Shown here piece by piece: positions 48,650 through 58,790 of a DNA stretch of 64,000 bases (position 1 is the stretch's first letter; every line of letters starts with the position of its first letter). The DNA is from Clostridia bacterium (lineage in GTDB: Bacteria > Bacillota > Clostridia > Lachnospirales > Lachnospiraceae). The position numbers and the translations under genes were made by a program. The notes beneath the pieces are model-generated. The model was not told the origin of the DNA. It worked only from the letters and a program-made list of their open reading frames with translations, and did not search any database. The stretch spans positions 1-64,000 of the forward strand of contig SAAH01000004.1 in the NCBI GenBank assembly GCA_009929525.1. Reading direction: 5' to 3'.

Positions 48650-48733
48650 TTGACAAATATAGTTGTCAATGATATAGTATTGATAATTCAAAATGACAAA
48701 AATACTTGTCAAACCGACAAATAAATTTGTCAT
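48650..48733. promoter_or_regulatory. Promoter with three dyad operators upstream of the XRE regulator
   Basis: TTGACAAATATAGTTGTCAA (48650-48669), ATGACAAAAATACTTGTCAA (48693-48712), CCGACAAATAAATTTGTCAT (48714-48733); TTGACA-17-TATAGT promoter at 48650-48678. Confidence 0.8.
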
Positions 48734-48768
48734 ACCGTTTTGCATCAAAGGAGAAAGGAGACAGAACA

Positions 48769-48987
48769 GTGCCATTAATTAATCATTTGAAAGAGCACCG
48801 GGCCCGCCTGGGAGTGAATCAGAGTGAGCTTGGAAAGATGGCGGATGTCTCGAGGCAGACGATCAGCCTGATAGAGAGGGGAGATTATTCTCCGTCGGTC
48901 ACACTTGCCCTGAAACTGGCGAAGATATTTCAGGTGCAGGTGGAGGATATCTTTGTATATGAGGAAGGTGAAGATGATGAAGAGTAA
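48769..48987 (+). CDS. XRE-family HTH regulator (GTG start)
   Basis: LKEHRARLGVNQSELGKMADVSRQTISLIERGDYSPSVTLALKLAKIF. Confidence 0.92.
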   Translation: MPLINHLKEHRARLGVNQSELGKMADVSRQTISLIERGDYSPSVTLALKLAKIFQVQVEDIFVYEEGEDDEE

Positions 48988-49825
48988 TAATACATATAAA
49001 AACACAGATAAGAAAACCAATAAAACAAATAAGCCCACAAAGAAATGGAATAACAGTTATACGAAGCTTGTGCTGATGTTATGTCTCGGTGCTGTGATCG
49101 GAGCGGCAGGAAGTATCGTGTTGTCATTTTCAGGAGAGGAGATGGCTTCGTTTTATTCGGCAGCGATCCACTATCTTGAAAAAACAGGTGTTTTCTGGGT
49201 GGGTGGACTGGTAGTGATCATAACAGTGGCAGGCATCGCGATTTATATACATCTTAAGAGATTGTGGAGGAAAGAAGAAGAATCTGATGACGAAACAGCT
49301 GATATGTGGGGAGAAAAGTTCGATTTTTGGTCACAATTAGGGATCACAGTGGCGAATACATCCTCGGGAACTATATTGATATTAGGATTTCTCTCTATGC
49401 CGTCCAGGTTTAGGAATGTTGATCTGGATATTTCTACGACATCAGGCATGTATCATTTTGTGCTATATATAGCACTGGCTGCTTTGCTCGTTGGTGGGGC
49501 GGTACTTGTATGTATATTAGAGATCTTGATCATTCATCTGATGCAGAAGCGAGATCCTCATAAACAGGGAGATCCGTCCAGCTTTAGTTTTAATAAAAAA
49601 TGGCTGGAAAGCTGTGATGAGACAGAAAAGATGGTGATCTATCAGGCTGGATACAAAGCGTATACAAGGATACAGGTGATGATCCTGATCGCGATGATCG
49701 CAACTATCTGGGGTAAACTCTGGTTTGATACGGGTAATTTTCCAATTGTTTTGGTTGGGATTTTATGGATATATGGAACTGCAAGCTTTGGGATAAGAAA
49801 AATGAAAGGATTAAAGAACAGGTGA
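48974..49825 (+). CDS. Polytopic membrane protein in the XRE-ABC operon
   Basis: Multiple TM segments; overlaps the XRE gene. Confidence 0.65.
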   Translation: MMKSNNTYKNTDKKTNKTNKPTKKWNNSYTKLVLMLCLGAVIGAAGSIVLSFSGEEMASFYSAAIHYLEKTGVFWVGGLVVIITVAGIAIYIHLKRLWRKEEESDDETADMWGEKFDFWSQLGITVANTSSGTILILGFLSMPSRFRNVDLDISTTSGMYHFVLYIALAALLVGGAVLVCILEILIIHLMQKRDPHKQGDPSSFSFNKKWLESCDETEKMVIYQAGYKAYTRIQVMILIAMIATIWGKLWFDTGNFPIVLVGILWIYGTASFGIRKMKGLKNR

Positions 49826-49832
49826 AAAGCGT

Positions 49833-50750
49833 ATGAGGTTGGAAGTAAATAATCTACATAAAAGCTTTGGTGAAAAAGAGGTACTTCATGGAATCTCATT
49901 TAACATCGAAAGTGGCAAGGCTCTGGGCCTTTTGGGTAGGAATGGTGCAGGAAAAACGACAACGATAAGGATCCTGATGGATGTTTTTAAGGCAAATGAG
50001 GGGACGATCACAGTGGATGGAAAGCCATTTGTTCCAAGAAAGCATCAGATAGGATATCTGCCGGAGGAGAGAGGCCTTTATCCGAAAAAAGGTGTGCAGG
50101 AGCAGCTATTATATCTGGCAGCCCTTCGCGGACTGGATGGAAAAACGGCCAAAAGACAGTGTTCTTACTGGCTGGATCGTATGGGTGTATCGGAGTATGC
50201 AGGAAGAAAGCTGGAAACCTTGTCAAAAGGTAATCAGCAGAAGGTCCAGCTGGCACAAACTTTAGTATGTGATCCGGATATCATCATATTGGATGAGCCA
50301 TTCAGCGGTCTTGACCCTGTGAATTCCCAGGTGCTCAAAGACGTGATCAGAGAGCAGATCAATGTGGGAAAACTGGTCATATTTTCCAGTCACCAGATGA
50401 GTTATGTGGAAGAATTCTGTGAAGATATCGTTCTTATCAATCATGGTGAGATCGTGCTGGAAGGGGAACTTAAGAACATCAAACGCGAGTATGGAAAAGA
50501 TCGTCTAGTGATAGGACTGGAAGGAATGTCCAGAGAAGAAGCAGCTGAGAAATTGGAAGAAAAGCTGGGTCAGATGGCATCTGTGGCAGGAAACCGACAG
50601 GATGAACTGATCGTAAAGCTTGAAGAAAATATCAGCAGAAAGCAGATCCTTGAGACATTGCTGGCAGATGGTCTGGTTCCGGAGACATTTGGAATCTATG
50701 AACCGTCACTTACCGAAATATTTGTAGAGAAAGCAGGTGACCAGGCATGA
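49833..50750 (+). CDS. ABC transporter ATP-binding protein (NatA-like)
   Basis: GLLGRNGAGKTTTIRILMDVF, LSKGNQQKVQLAQTLVCDPDIIILDEPFSGLDP. Confidence 0.94.
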   Translation: MRLEVNNLHKSFGEKEVLHGISFNIESGKALGLLGRNGAGKTTTIRILMDVFKANEGTITVDGKPFVPRKHQIGYLPEERGLYPKKGVQEQLLYLAALRGLDGKTAKRQCSYWLDRMGVSEYAGRKLETLSKGNQQKVQLAQTLVCDPDIIILDEPFSGLDPVNSQVLKDVIREQINVGKLVIFSSHQMSYVEEFCEDIVLINHGEIVLEGELKNIKREYGKDRLVIGLEGMSREEAAEKLEEKLGQMASVAGNRQDELIVKLEENISRKQILETLLADGLVPETFGIYEPSLTEIFVEKAGDQA

Positions 50751-52000
50751 GACAATTCCTGAACGTATTAAAATTTGAATTGAATAATTACTTTAAAAAT
50801 AAAAGCTTTATGGTCACAACGGTCCTGCTTACCATAGCAGCCATCGGCATCATTGTCATCCCAGGCATATTCATGGGAAATGATTCCAAAGGCAGCGATG
50901 GAGGAGATGGAAGTGCAGTAGAGGCAGAAGTAGAGAACCTTGCCATCTGGGACGAGAAAGATACGATCACCGATCTTGAGGCATTTTCCGAAGCAATGGG
51001 AGGCGGTATCGCCTGGAAGGAATGCAAAGATGCCGAAGAGGTTCGAAGCAAGGTAAATGAAGGAGAAGTTGAAGCTGGCTTCCTGGTGGAAGATATGCTT
51101 CATTATACCTATGTGGTGGAGAATAATTCCATGATGGACGACAAGGATGCCGTTTTCCAGTCAGCACTGGCACAGGTTTATCGTATGCAGATCCTGAATG
51201 AAAAGGGGATCGATGCAGCCGAGATGGAAACCTTGTATCAGACCATGCCGGAGTCAACACAGGAGATCCTGGGTAAGGACAGCGCGAAGAATTATGCCTA
51301 TACCTATATGTTAGTCATGATCTTGTATTTCCTTTTGGTATTTTACGGACAGATGATCTCTGTATCGGTCACAACAGAAAAGAGTAACCGTGCCATCGAG
51401 ATCCTGGTGACAAGCGTAAACAGTACCAGCCTGATCTTCGGAAAAGTTTTGGCGGGTGCTATCGCAGGAGTTTTGCAGTGTACGATCATCCTTGGCAGTG
51501 CGGTGGTTTCTTATCAGATGTTCAGGGAAAGCTGGAATTACAGACTTGATTTCCTGTTCCAGATACCACAGAGTGTGTGGATCGCATTTGTCGTGTTTGG
51601 TCTGCTGGGATATCTTCTGTATGCATTTCTCTTTGGTATGCTGGGTGCACTGGTGTCAAAGACGGAGGATATCAGCAAGACATCCATGCCGCTTTTGATG
51701 ATCTATATGGTTTCATTTTTTATCGCCATATTTGGAATGACCAGCAGCAGCGACAGCATGATGATGAGGGTCGCTTCTTTCGTACCATTTACCTCCAGTA
51801 ACGCCATGCTGATCCGTGTAGCCATGGGCAGCGTAGAAGTGTGGGAGATACTGATATCAGCAGGTTTGCTGATCGGATCCTGTGTTGTGGCAGGCGTTCT
51901 GGCAGCGAAGATCTTCCGGTTTGGAACTTTGATGTATGGAAATCCGATCAAGTTCAGCAACGCTTTGAAAAATGTACTTGACCAATCCAAACGGGTGTGA
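50747..52000 (+). CDS. ABC-2 permease (NatB-like)
   Basis: N-terminal TM, extracytoplasmic domain, five or more TMs; VSVTTEKSNRAIEILVTSV. Confidence 0.9.
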   Translation: MRQFLNVLKFELNNYFKNKSFMVTTVLLTIAAIGIIVIPGIFMGNDSKGSDGGDGSAVEAEVENLAIWDEKDTITDLEAFSEAMGGGIAWKECKDAEEVRSKVNEGEVEAGFLVEDMLHYTYVVENNSMMDDKDAVFQSALAQVYRMQILNEKGIDAAEMETLYQTMPESTQEILGKDSAKNYAYTYMLVMILYFLLVFYGQMISVSVTTEKSNRAIEILVTSVNSTSLIFGKVLAGAIAGVLQCTIILGSAVVSYQMFRESWNYRLDFLFQIPQSVWIAFVVFGLLGYLLYAFLFGMLGALVSKTEDISKTSMPLLMIYMVSFFIAIFGMTSSSDSMMMRVASFVPFTSSNAMLIRVAMGSVEVWEILISAGLLIGSCVVAGVLAAKIFRFGTLMYGNPIKFSNALKNVLDQSKRV

Positions 52001-52277
52001 TATTTTGAAATAGATGAGAGTCTTGGTATGGTAACTTGATGTGATGATTTGATTTTATGAATTTCGATTTTATTGAAAAGGAGCTGAAAGAATGATTATT
52101 TTTTCCTGCAGATAACTGATTAAGTTAATAAGGCATATACAGACGGCAGCAGATGATGGATGATATCAGGAGGTCTGTATGTGTGCGCAGGAAAGTGATA
52201 TTTTTTCAGGGAATAGAATATAATCGTATGGTTTGGTGAGCAGCTTATGATTGCTTTGTATCGTCATACGGATTATG

Positions 52278-52317
52278 GAAAGACCGCGGAAAATGTGTAC
52301 TTTTTCTGCGGTCTTTC
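52278..52317 (+). promoter_or_regulatory. Leader hairpin upstream of the ABC-F gene
   Basis: GAAAGACCGC-ggaaaatgtgtactttttct-GCGGTCTTTC perfect 10-bp stem. Confidence 0.6.
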
Positions 52318-52366
52318 TGCGTCGTGCAGAGTTTGGTGCCAATGCATGATTGGCTATGGAGAAAGG

Positions 52367-53875
52367 ATGTGGACGAGTATGTCACAGGTACAGGTAAGCA
52401 ATCTTACATTTGGGTATGATGGGGCTTATGATATGATCTTTGAAAATGTATCATTTATGATAGATACGGACTGGAAGCTGGGGATGATCGGGCGAAATGG
52501 AAGAGGTAAGACTACATTTTTGAGGTTGTTGATGGGTGAATATGAATATAGGGGGACGATAAGTGCTTCTGTGGGATTTGATTATTTCCCTTTTGTAACA
52601 GGGAAGAGGGAAGAACTTACGATCGACCTGATCGAAGAAGTGGATCCGGGATATGAACTTTGGAAAGTTTGCCGGGAGATGAATCTGATGAGTGCGGATT
52701 GTGAGATCTTGTATCGGCCGTTTGATACCCTCAGCAATGGGGAGCAGACGAAGGTGCAGCTTGCGGTATTATTTGCAAAAGAGCAGGAATTTCTTTTGAT
52801 CGATGAGCCGACGAATCATCTGGATCAGGAAAGCAGGAAGATCCTTCAGGAATACCTGAGAAAGAAAAAAGGATTTTTGCTGGTATCCCATGACCGGATG
52901 TTTTTGGATGGGTGTGTGGATCATATCCTGGCGATCAATCGGCAGGATATCACCGTGACGAAGGGGAATTTTACCACCTGGTGGGAAAATAAAAAGAATC
53001 AGGACGAGTTGGAGAAAAACCAGAACGAGCTGCTGAAAAAGGAGATTGGACAGCTTCGCGAGGCAGCAAGAAGGGCAGAAGGCTGGTCGGAGGATGTGGA
53101 GAAGAGTAAAAAGGGACAGCGGGTAGCCGGACTCCGGCCGGACAGAGGTTATATCGGACATAAGTCAGCGAAGATGATGAAGCGGGCAAAGGGAATCGAA
53201 AGCCGGGCACAGGATGCACTGGAGGAAAAACAGGGGCTTTTGAAAAACATCGAGACGGCTGAGAATCTCAAACTATTTCCACTGACACATCACAAGGAAG
53301 TTTTGGTTAATCTGGAAGATGTGACCATCGGATATGGGGAGCATGAAGTGCTTTCACATGTGAATATGAAGGTAAAAAATGGGGAGCGTAAGGTCCTCAG
53401 AGGTCCTAACGGGTGTGGAAAAACCAGTATATTCAAGGTGATACTGGGGCAGCTTGAGCCTAAGAGCGGTGTGTGTGAACTGGGCGGAGGAATGAAAATC
53501 TCTTATGTTCCTCAGGATACTTCATGGATGAAAGGGAGTCTGGAAGAATTCGGAAGGCAGCAGGGGGTGGAGGAGACGCTTTTTAAAGCCCTTCTTCGCA
53601 AACTGGATCTGTCCCGGGAACAATTTGACAAAGACATCAGCCAGTTCAGCGAGGGACAGAAGAAGAAAGTATTGATCGCAAAAAGCCTTTGTGAACAGGC
53701 ACACTTGTATCTGTGGGATGAACCGATGAACTATATCGATATATTTTCAAGGATGCAGATAGAAGAACTGATCAGGAAATGGAAGCCTACGATGCTGCTG
53801 ATCGAGCATGATGAATATTTTGTGAGGGAGATTGGCGGGGAGGAAGTGAGGATATTCCGGGGAATGTATCGCTGA
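52367..53875 (+). CDS. ABC-F protein, Lsa/CplR-like (possible ribosomal protection)
   Basis: Two ABC domains, VSNLTFGYDGAYDMIFENVSFMIDTDWKLGMIGRNGRGKTTFLRLLMGEYEYRGTI; no TM; start placed at ATG with SD ggagaaagg. Confidence 0.85.
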   Translation: MWTSMSQVQVSNLTFGYDGAYDMIFENVSFMIDTDWKLGMIGRNGRGKTTFLRLLMGEYEYRGTISASVGFDYFPFVTGKREELTIDLIEEVDPGYELWKVCREMNLMSADCEILYRPFDTLSNGEQTKVQLAVLFAKEQEFLLIDEPTNHLDQESRKILQEYLRKKKGFLLVSHDRMFLDGCVDHILAINRQDITVTKGNFTTWWENKKNQDELEKNQNELLKKEIGQLREAARRAEGWSEDVEKSKKGQRVAGLRPDRGYIGHKSAKMMKRAKGIESRAQDALEEKQGLLKNIETAENLKLFPLTHHKEVLVNLEDVTIGYGEHEVLSHVNMKVKNGERKVLRGPNGCGKTSIFKVILGQLEPKSGVCELGGGMKISYVPQDTSWMKGSLEEFGRQQGVEETLFKALLRKLDLSREQFDKDISQFSEGQKKKVLIAKSLCEQAHLYLWDEPMNYIDIFSRMQIEELIRKWKPTMLLIEHDEYFVREIGGEEVRIFRGMYR

Positions 53876-54015
53876 GAGAATGTGAGGATATCCCGGTCAA
53901 TGTATTGCTGAGAGAACATGTGGATATTTCAAACATTATTGAAGAATCATGTGCATGATGCTATACTGGAAACAATTAGGAAACAAGAAATTTGCTTTGA
54001 GAAATGGAGAATATT

Positions 54016-55218
54016 ATGAGCTTTGCTGTTGTTAATCTGAAAAAAGGTGAAGGCCGTACATTAAAATCAGGTGGGGCCTGGGTGTTTGATAATGAGATAG
54101 AGAGCGTAACAGGTGGTTTTGAGGACGGGGATATCGTGCTGGTCCATGATTTTGACGGCTATCCGATGGGAAGAGGTTTCATCAACCGCCATTCTAAGAT
54201 CCGTGTCCGCATGATGACGAGAAATATCCATCAGGAGATCGATACGGAATTCCTGAGGATGCGTGTGAAAAATGCCTGGGACTATCGAAAGAAAACAGTG
54301 GATACCAGCAGTTGTCGTGTGATATTCGGAGAGGCCGATTTTCTTCCGGGACTGGTCGTTGACAAGTTTTCCGATGTTCTGGTCGTGCAGTCGCTGGCTC
54401 TTGGTATCGACCGGATGAAGGAGGAGATCATTTCCCTGTTGAAGGAAGCCATGGCAGAAGACGGAGTGATGATCCGCGGCGTGTATGAGAGAAGCGATGC
54501 AAAAGTCCGGGAGCAGGAAGGCATGGAACGGGCGAAAGGCTTTATCGGTGAGGAATTTGACACGCTGGTGGAGATTGTGGAAAATGGCGTGAAGTATCAG
54601 GTGGACGTGAAGGACGGACAAAAAACAGGATTTTTCCTCGATCAGAAGTACAATCGCCAGTCGATACAGAAACTCTGCAAGGGTGCGAAAGTACTGGACT
54701 GCTTTACACATACAGGATCGTTTGCACTCAACGCAGGAGTGGCAGGGGCAAAGAGTGTACTTGGCGTGGATGCTTCCCAGCTTGGTGTGGATCAGGCAAA
54801 GGAAAATGCCAGGTTAAACGGTCTTGAGGATACAGTGAAGTTTGTCTGCGAGGATGTATTTGAACTGTTGCCAAGACTTGAGGCTGAGGGAGAAAAATAC
54901 GATGTGGTGATCCTCGATCCGCCGGCATTTACCAAGTCAAGAAATTCTATCAAGAATGCTGTGAAGGGTTATCGTGAGATCAATCTTCGAGGCATGAAGC
55001 TTGTAAAGGACGGCGGCTATTTGGCTACCTGTTCCTGTTCACATTTTATGTCTTACGAGTTATTTACCCAGACGATCGGGCAGGCGGCAAGGAATGTGCA
55101 TAAGAGACTGAGGCAGGTGGAATTCCGTACACAGGCCCCGGATCATCCGATCCTTTGGGCGGCGGATGAGTCTTATTATCTGAAGTTCTATATTTTTCAG
55201 GTTGTGGATGAGAAATAA
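54016..55218 (+). CDS. Class I SAM-dependent rRNA methyltransferase (RlmI-like)
   Basis: PUA-like N-terminus, DGQKTGFFLDQKYNR, LDCFTHTGSFAL, VILDPPAFTKS. Confidence 0.93.
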   Translation: MSFAVVNLKKGEGRTLKSGGAWVFDNEIESVTGGFEDGDIVLVHDFDGYPMGRGFINRHSKIRVRMMTRNIHQEIDTEFLRMRVKNAWDYRKKTVDTSSCRVIFGEADFLPGLVVDKFSDVLVVQSLALGIDRMKEEIISLLKEAMAEDGVMIRGVYERSDAKVREQEGMERAKGFIGEEFDTLVEIVENGVKYQVDVKDGQKTGFFLDQKYNRQSIQKLCKGAKVLDCFTHTGSFALNAGVAGAKSVLGVDASQLGVDQAKENARLNGLEDTVKFVCEDVFELLPRLEAEGEKYDVVILDPPAFTKSRNSIKNAVKGYREINLRGMKLVKDGGYLATCSCSHFMSYELFTQTIGQAARNVHKRLRQVEFRTQAPDHPILWAADESYYLKFYIFQVVDEK

Positions 55219-55333
55219 GCGTGGCTTTGCCCAGCACGTGGACTATGTGCAATGATCATTACATGTGGGGCGTACAGAAATCGAAATTTCTCATTGCCCA
55301 TTTTGAGACAAATTCAGACAGTGAAATTGCTTT

Positions 55334-55525
55334 CTTGGGGCAAAGATGAGCAAGTTTTATCTCCTGCCGCATCTTATAGCCAATAAAGGGGCAATGGTGT
55401 AAATGGGATGTCAATGCCCCAAGTTATGAAATATCGAGTGGTTCAGCAAAATCATGTGTTATATATTTGAATAATAGAGGTTATGAGGCAGCAGGCAAAG
55501 ACTTTTCTTGCCAGATGTCTCATCA
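55334..55525. repeat. Dispersed intergenic repeat copy, GGGGCA box inverted
   Basis: CTTGGGGCA (55334-55342) ... TGCCCCAAG (55415-55423), reverse complement of the 8475-8561 box; followed by aaaatcatgtgttatat...gcaaagacttttc as at 7303. Confidence 0.8.
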
Positions 55526-55658
55526 ACAATTATACAGTTCCCCGGCAAATCACATAAGATTTGTTGGGGAGCTGTTTGTTTGTGGGTGGAAATAATTGTA
55601 ATTATTTTTTTGAGATTTGTAGTTGACAAATATGTGGAATATCGAATATACTGATTGA

Positions 55659-55694
55659 GTTAGAAAACACTAACTAAAGTTAGAAAAAACTAAT
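55659..55694. promoter_or_regulatory. Two tandem GTTAG-N6-CTAAY dyads upstream of apbE
   Basis: GTTAGaaaacaCTAAC (55659-55674), GTTAGaaaaaaCTAAT (55679-55694), 20-bp phasing, downstream of TTGACA...TATACT. Confidence 0.7.
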
Positions 55695-55781
55695 GTTTGA
55701 GAAATATATTATTTTTCAAGTAAATAATTGCATATGAATTATGGGCAATGTATGTAAGCGGCAAGTTGTGAAAGGAAAGCT

Positions 55782-56897
55782 ATGAAGTTTAAATCTATTT
55801 GGATACCGATATGTTTATCATGTTCTATTTTACTGGCTGGGTGCACGAAAGAGGCCAAAAGTGATGTTGGACTTCCGGAGGATACACAGGTGAATATCCG
55901 ATCGGACATGGAAGAAGTGCCAAAAGACAACGAAGATACTGTTATAAAAGAAGCACAGAAAGAATTGTTTGCCATGGATACCTATATGACTCTCAGTGCG
56001 TATGGCGATAGCGCCCAGGCGGCGGTGGATGATGCGGCGGCGGAGATCGAGAGGTTGGATCAGCTGTTGTCTACCGGGGATGCAGCAAGTGAGATAGCAA
56101 AGTTAAATGAGAGTGGAAGCGCAGTTTTGTCAGAAGACGGCGGTTATCTTGTGGAACGGGCGTTGGAGTTGTATGAGGATACAGCGGGGGCTTTTGACAT
56201 TGCTGTTTATCCGATCATGGAAGAGTGGGGATTTACAACACAGGAGTATCAGGTGCCTTCCGATGAGAGGATTGAAGAACTTTTGAAGCTGACCCAGGCA
56301 GACGAGATCAAATATGATGAGAAAAGCAGAGAGATTTCTTTTGGGATAGATGGGATGAAAATCGATCTTGGCGGGATAGCTAAGGGTTATACTTCTGCCA
56401 GGATCATGGACATATATAAGCAGCATGGAATAGAAAGCGGACTGGTGAATCTGGGTGGAAATGTCCAGACCATGGGACATAAGACAGATGGAAGCAGCTG
56501 GAGAGTGGCGGTTCAAAGCCCGGATGAATCAGAGGAATATCTGGGGATCCTGGATGTAAATGATAAGGCGGTCATCACTTCCGGAGGATATGAGAGGTAC
56601 TTTGAGGAAAATGGGGTCAGCTACCATCACATTATTGATCCTTCCGACGGACACCCGGCTGACAGCGGCCTGATTTCTGTGACGATCGTCAGTGCAGATG
56701 GAACATTGGCCGATGGTCTGTCCACCTCACTGTTCATCATGGGAAAAGAAAAGGCAGCTGCGTATTGGGCGGATCACAGTGAGGAATTTGATGCGATCTT
56801 AGAAGCTGAGGACGGTACTTTATATATTACAGAAGGAATTGAAGAAGAATTTGTTTCGGAGCATCCGATGGAAATATTGAGAAAGGATGCCCGGTAA
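55782..56897 (+). CDS. apbE: FAD:protein FMN transferase (ApbE)
   Basis: Lipobox LAGC, AMDTYMTLSAYGDSA, DLGGIAKGYTSARI, VNLGGNVQTMG, HHIIDPSDGHPADSG. Confidence 0.95.
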   Translation: MKFKSIWIPICLSCSILLAGCTKEAKSDVGLPEDTQVNIRSDMEEVPKDNEDTVIKEAQKELFAMDTYMTLSAYGDSAQAAVDDAAAEIERLDQLLSTGDAASEIAKLNESGSAVLSEDGGYLVERALELYEDTAGAFDIAVYPIMEEWGFTTQEYQVPSDERIEELLKLTQADEIKYDEKSREISFGIDGMKIDLGGIAKGYTSARIMDIYKQHGIESGLVNLGGNVQTMGHKTDGSSWRVAVQSPDESEEYLGILDVNDKAVITSGGYERYFEENGVSYHHIIDPSDGHPADSGLISVTIVSADGTLADGLSTSLFIMGKEKAAAYWADHSEEFDAILEAEDGTLYITEGIEEEFVSEHPMEILRKDAR

Positions 56898-56985
56898 GTG
56901 TGAATCATCCAGTTGAGAAATCAGGAGGCTGGAGTGAAGATATTACAGGAAAATCATCAAGAAGGATAGTAACGGAGGCATACAA

Positions 56986-58788
56986 ATGGACTGGAAAGAG
57001 ACAGGAAGAAAAGCAAAACCATTTGCACCGATCATCTCGGTGGCGTTGGTCACGGTATGCGTGGCCGGTTCACTAAACAGTTACAGCGCACCTACCTATG
57101 CGGCGCAGGAGAAACCGGTACTGGAAAAAGTGGCCGAAACCACACCAGTGATAGAAAATATGAATACAGATGAGACGAAGGAAGTTCCAAAAGGATCCTT
57201 TGATCTGGAGGATGGGATCTATCAGGGAACAGGGACTGGTTTTGCCGGGAGTATTACTGTGGAGGTGACGATACAGGATAAGCAGATAACAGGTATCGAT
57301 ATCATAAGCACCAGTGACGATGCAGCATTTTTTAACAGAGCGAAAGCAGTCATTGACAAAATCATAGCGGGACAGACGATTGAGGTCGATGCGGTCACAG
57401 GAGCAACCTATAGTTCCAACGGGATCATCAATGCTGTGAAAAATGCACTCACAGGTGAAAAGGATAACGCCGAGACAGGTAGCAGTCAGGCAGGAGGCGG
57501 CGCGGCAGCGGGAAGCACCACAACACTGGCAGCAGTGGCAGATGCAGCAGCCTATAAAGACGGCACTTACTATGGAACCGGTACGGGATTTGGCGGAACG
57601 CTGAAAGTTAAGGTGGATATCGCCGGCGGCAAGATCAGTGCGATCCAGATTACGGAGCATAGCGACGGAAGCACCTATATCCAAAATGCCTCATCATTGA
57701 TCAACACCATCCTATCCACCCAGAGTACGAATGTGGATACGGTATCGGGAGCAACCTACAGTTCCGTCGGTATTATCCAGGCGGTAAGAAATGCATTAAG
57801 TCAGGCGGCAGTCGATCAGACGGGATCAAATGGTTCGGGAGGATCGGGCGAAAACAATACAGCTTCGGATGAGAACATAACGAATGATGAAACAACGATA
57901 ACGGGAACGATCCCATATGTAAATGGAATCTATTATGGGACAGCCGAAGGATACAGCGGAGATATCACGGTGGCAGTCGCGATCCAGGATCATACAATAA
58001 AGACAATCATCGTTACGAAGTCAGAGGATGATGAAGCATTTTTCAACAGGGCGATGTCGGTCGTTGATCAGGTGATGAAGAAACAAACTACGCAGGTGGA
58101 TACAGTATCTGGAGCAACCTATAGTTCCAAAGGTCTGCTTGGTGCAATTGAAAATGCACTGAAGGAGGCCCAAAAAGCAACAAATGGAGAAAGTGCAGAG
58201 CCGGCGAAACCAGACACTGCCATACTTTCTCAGTTGATAACAGAAGCCGAAAATCTCCTGCAGGAAGAGTATACCGAGATCAGTTGGAACACGATGCAGA
58301 TACGGCTGGCGGATGGAAAAACAGCACTGGAAGGGGCCACACAGGGAACTGCGACTCAGGATGCGGTCGATAAAGCCGTGACAAATCTTAGAGCAGCACT
58401 CAATGGGCTTGTGAAGATAAATCAGGGCGAGGAAGCAGAAACAATCTATATAGATGGAACTTACAGTGCATCTGTGGTATGCGTACCTGATGAAGAGGAA
58501 GATTTTCTCCCATACAATCTGTCGCTGATGCTAACCGTTCAAAATGACTGGATCACAGCCGTAACAGATGTAAAGGGAGACGGAGATCCTTCAAATGATA
58601 CCTATATCCGAAGAGCAGCCGAAGGGACCAGCAGCAGAGCAGGTGTCGTGAGTCAGATATTAAACAGCGGAACGCTGGAGGGCATCGATACTGTATCCAG
58701 GGCCACCTGTTCTTCAAAATCTGTGATAGAAGCATGCCGGGCTGCATTAGAAAATGCCAGACGTATCAAGAATACAGGAGTGGAATAA
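56986..58788 (+). CDS. Extracytoplasmic protein with four FMN-binding domains
   Basis: VDAVTGATYSSNG, VDTVSGATYSSVG, VDTVSGATYSSKG and a degenerate IDTVSRATCSSKS; FIVAR-like module between domains 3 and 4. Confidence 0.93.
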   Translation: MDWKETGRKAKPFAPIISVALVTVCVAGSLNSYSAPTYAAQEKPVLEKVAETTPVIENMNTDETKEVPKGSFDLEDGIYQGTGTGFAGSITVEVTIQDKQITGIDIISTSDDAAFFNRAKAVIDKIIAGQTIEVDAVTGATYSSNGIINAVKNALTGEKDNAETGSSQAGGGAAAGSTTTLAAVADAAAYKDGTYYGTGTGFGGTLKVKVDIAGGKISAIQITEHSDGSTYIQNASSLINTILSTQSTNVDTVSGATYSSVGIIQAVRNALSQAAVDQTGSNGSGGSGENNTASDENITNDETTITGTIPYVNGIYYGTAEGYSGDITVAVAIQDHTIKTIIVTKSEDDEAFFNRAMSVVDQVMKKQTTQVDTVSGATYSSKGLLGAIENALKEAQKATNGESAEPAKPDTAILSQLITEAENLLQEEYTEISWNTMQIRLADGKTALEGATQGTATQDAVDKAVTNLRAALNGLVKINQGEEAETIYIDGTYSASVVCVPDEEEDFLPYNLSLMLTVQNDWITAVTDVKGDGDPSNDTYIRRAAEGTSSRAGVVSQILNSGTLEGIDTVSRATCSSKSVIEACRAALENARRIKNTGVE

Positions 58789-58790
58789 AA

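Noticed and set aside
52247-52366. N-terminal extension of the ABC-F protein
   Set aside because: The extension covers the leader hairpin and does not resemble ABC-F N-termini; internal starts with SD fit better.
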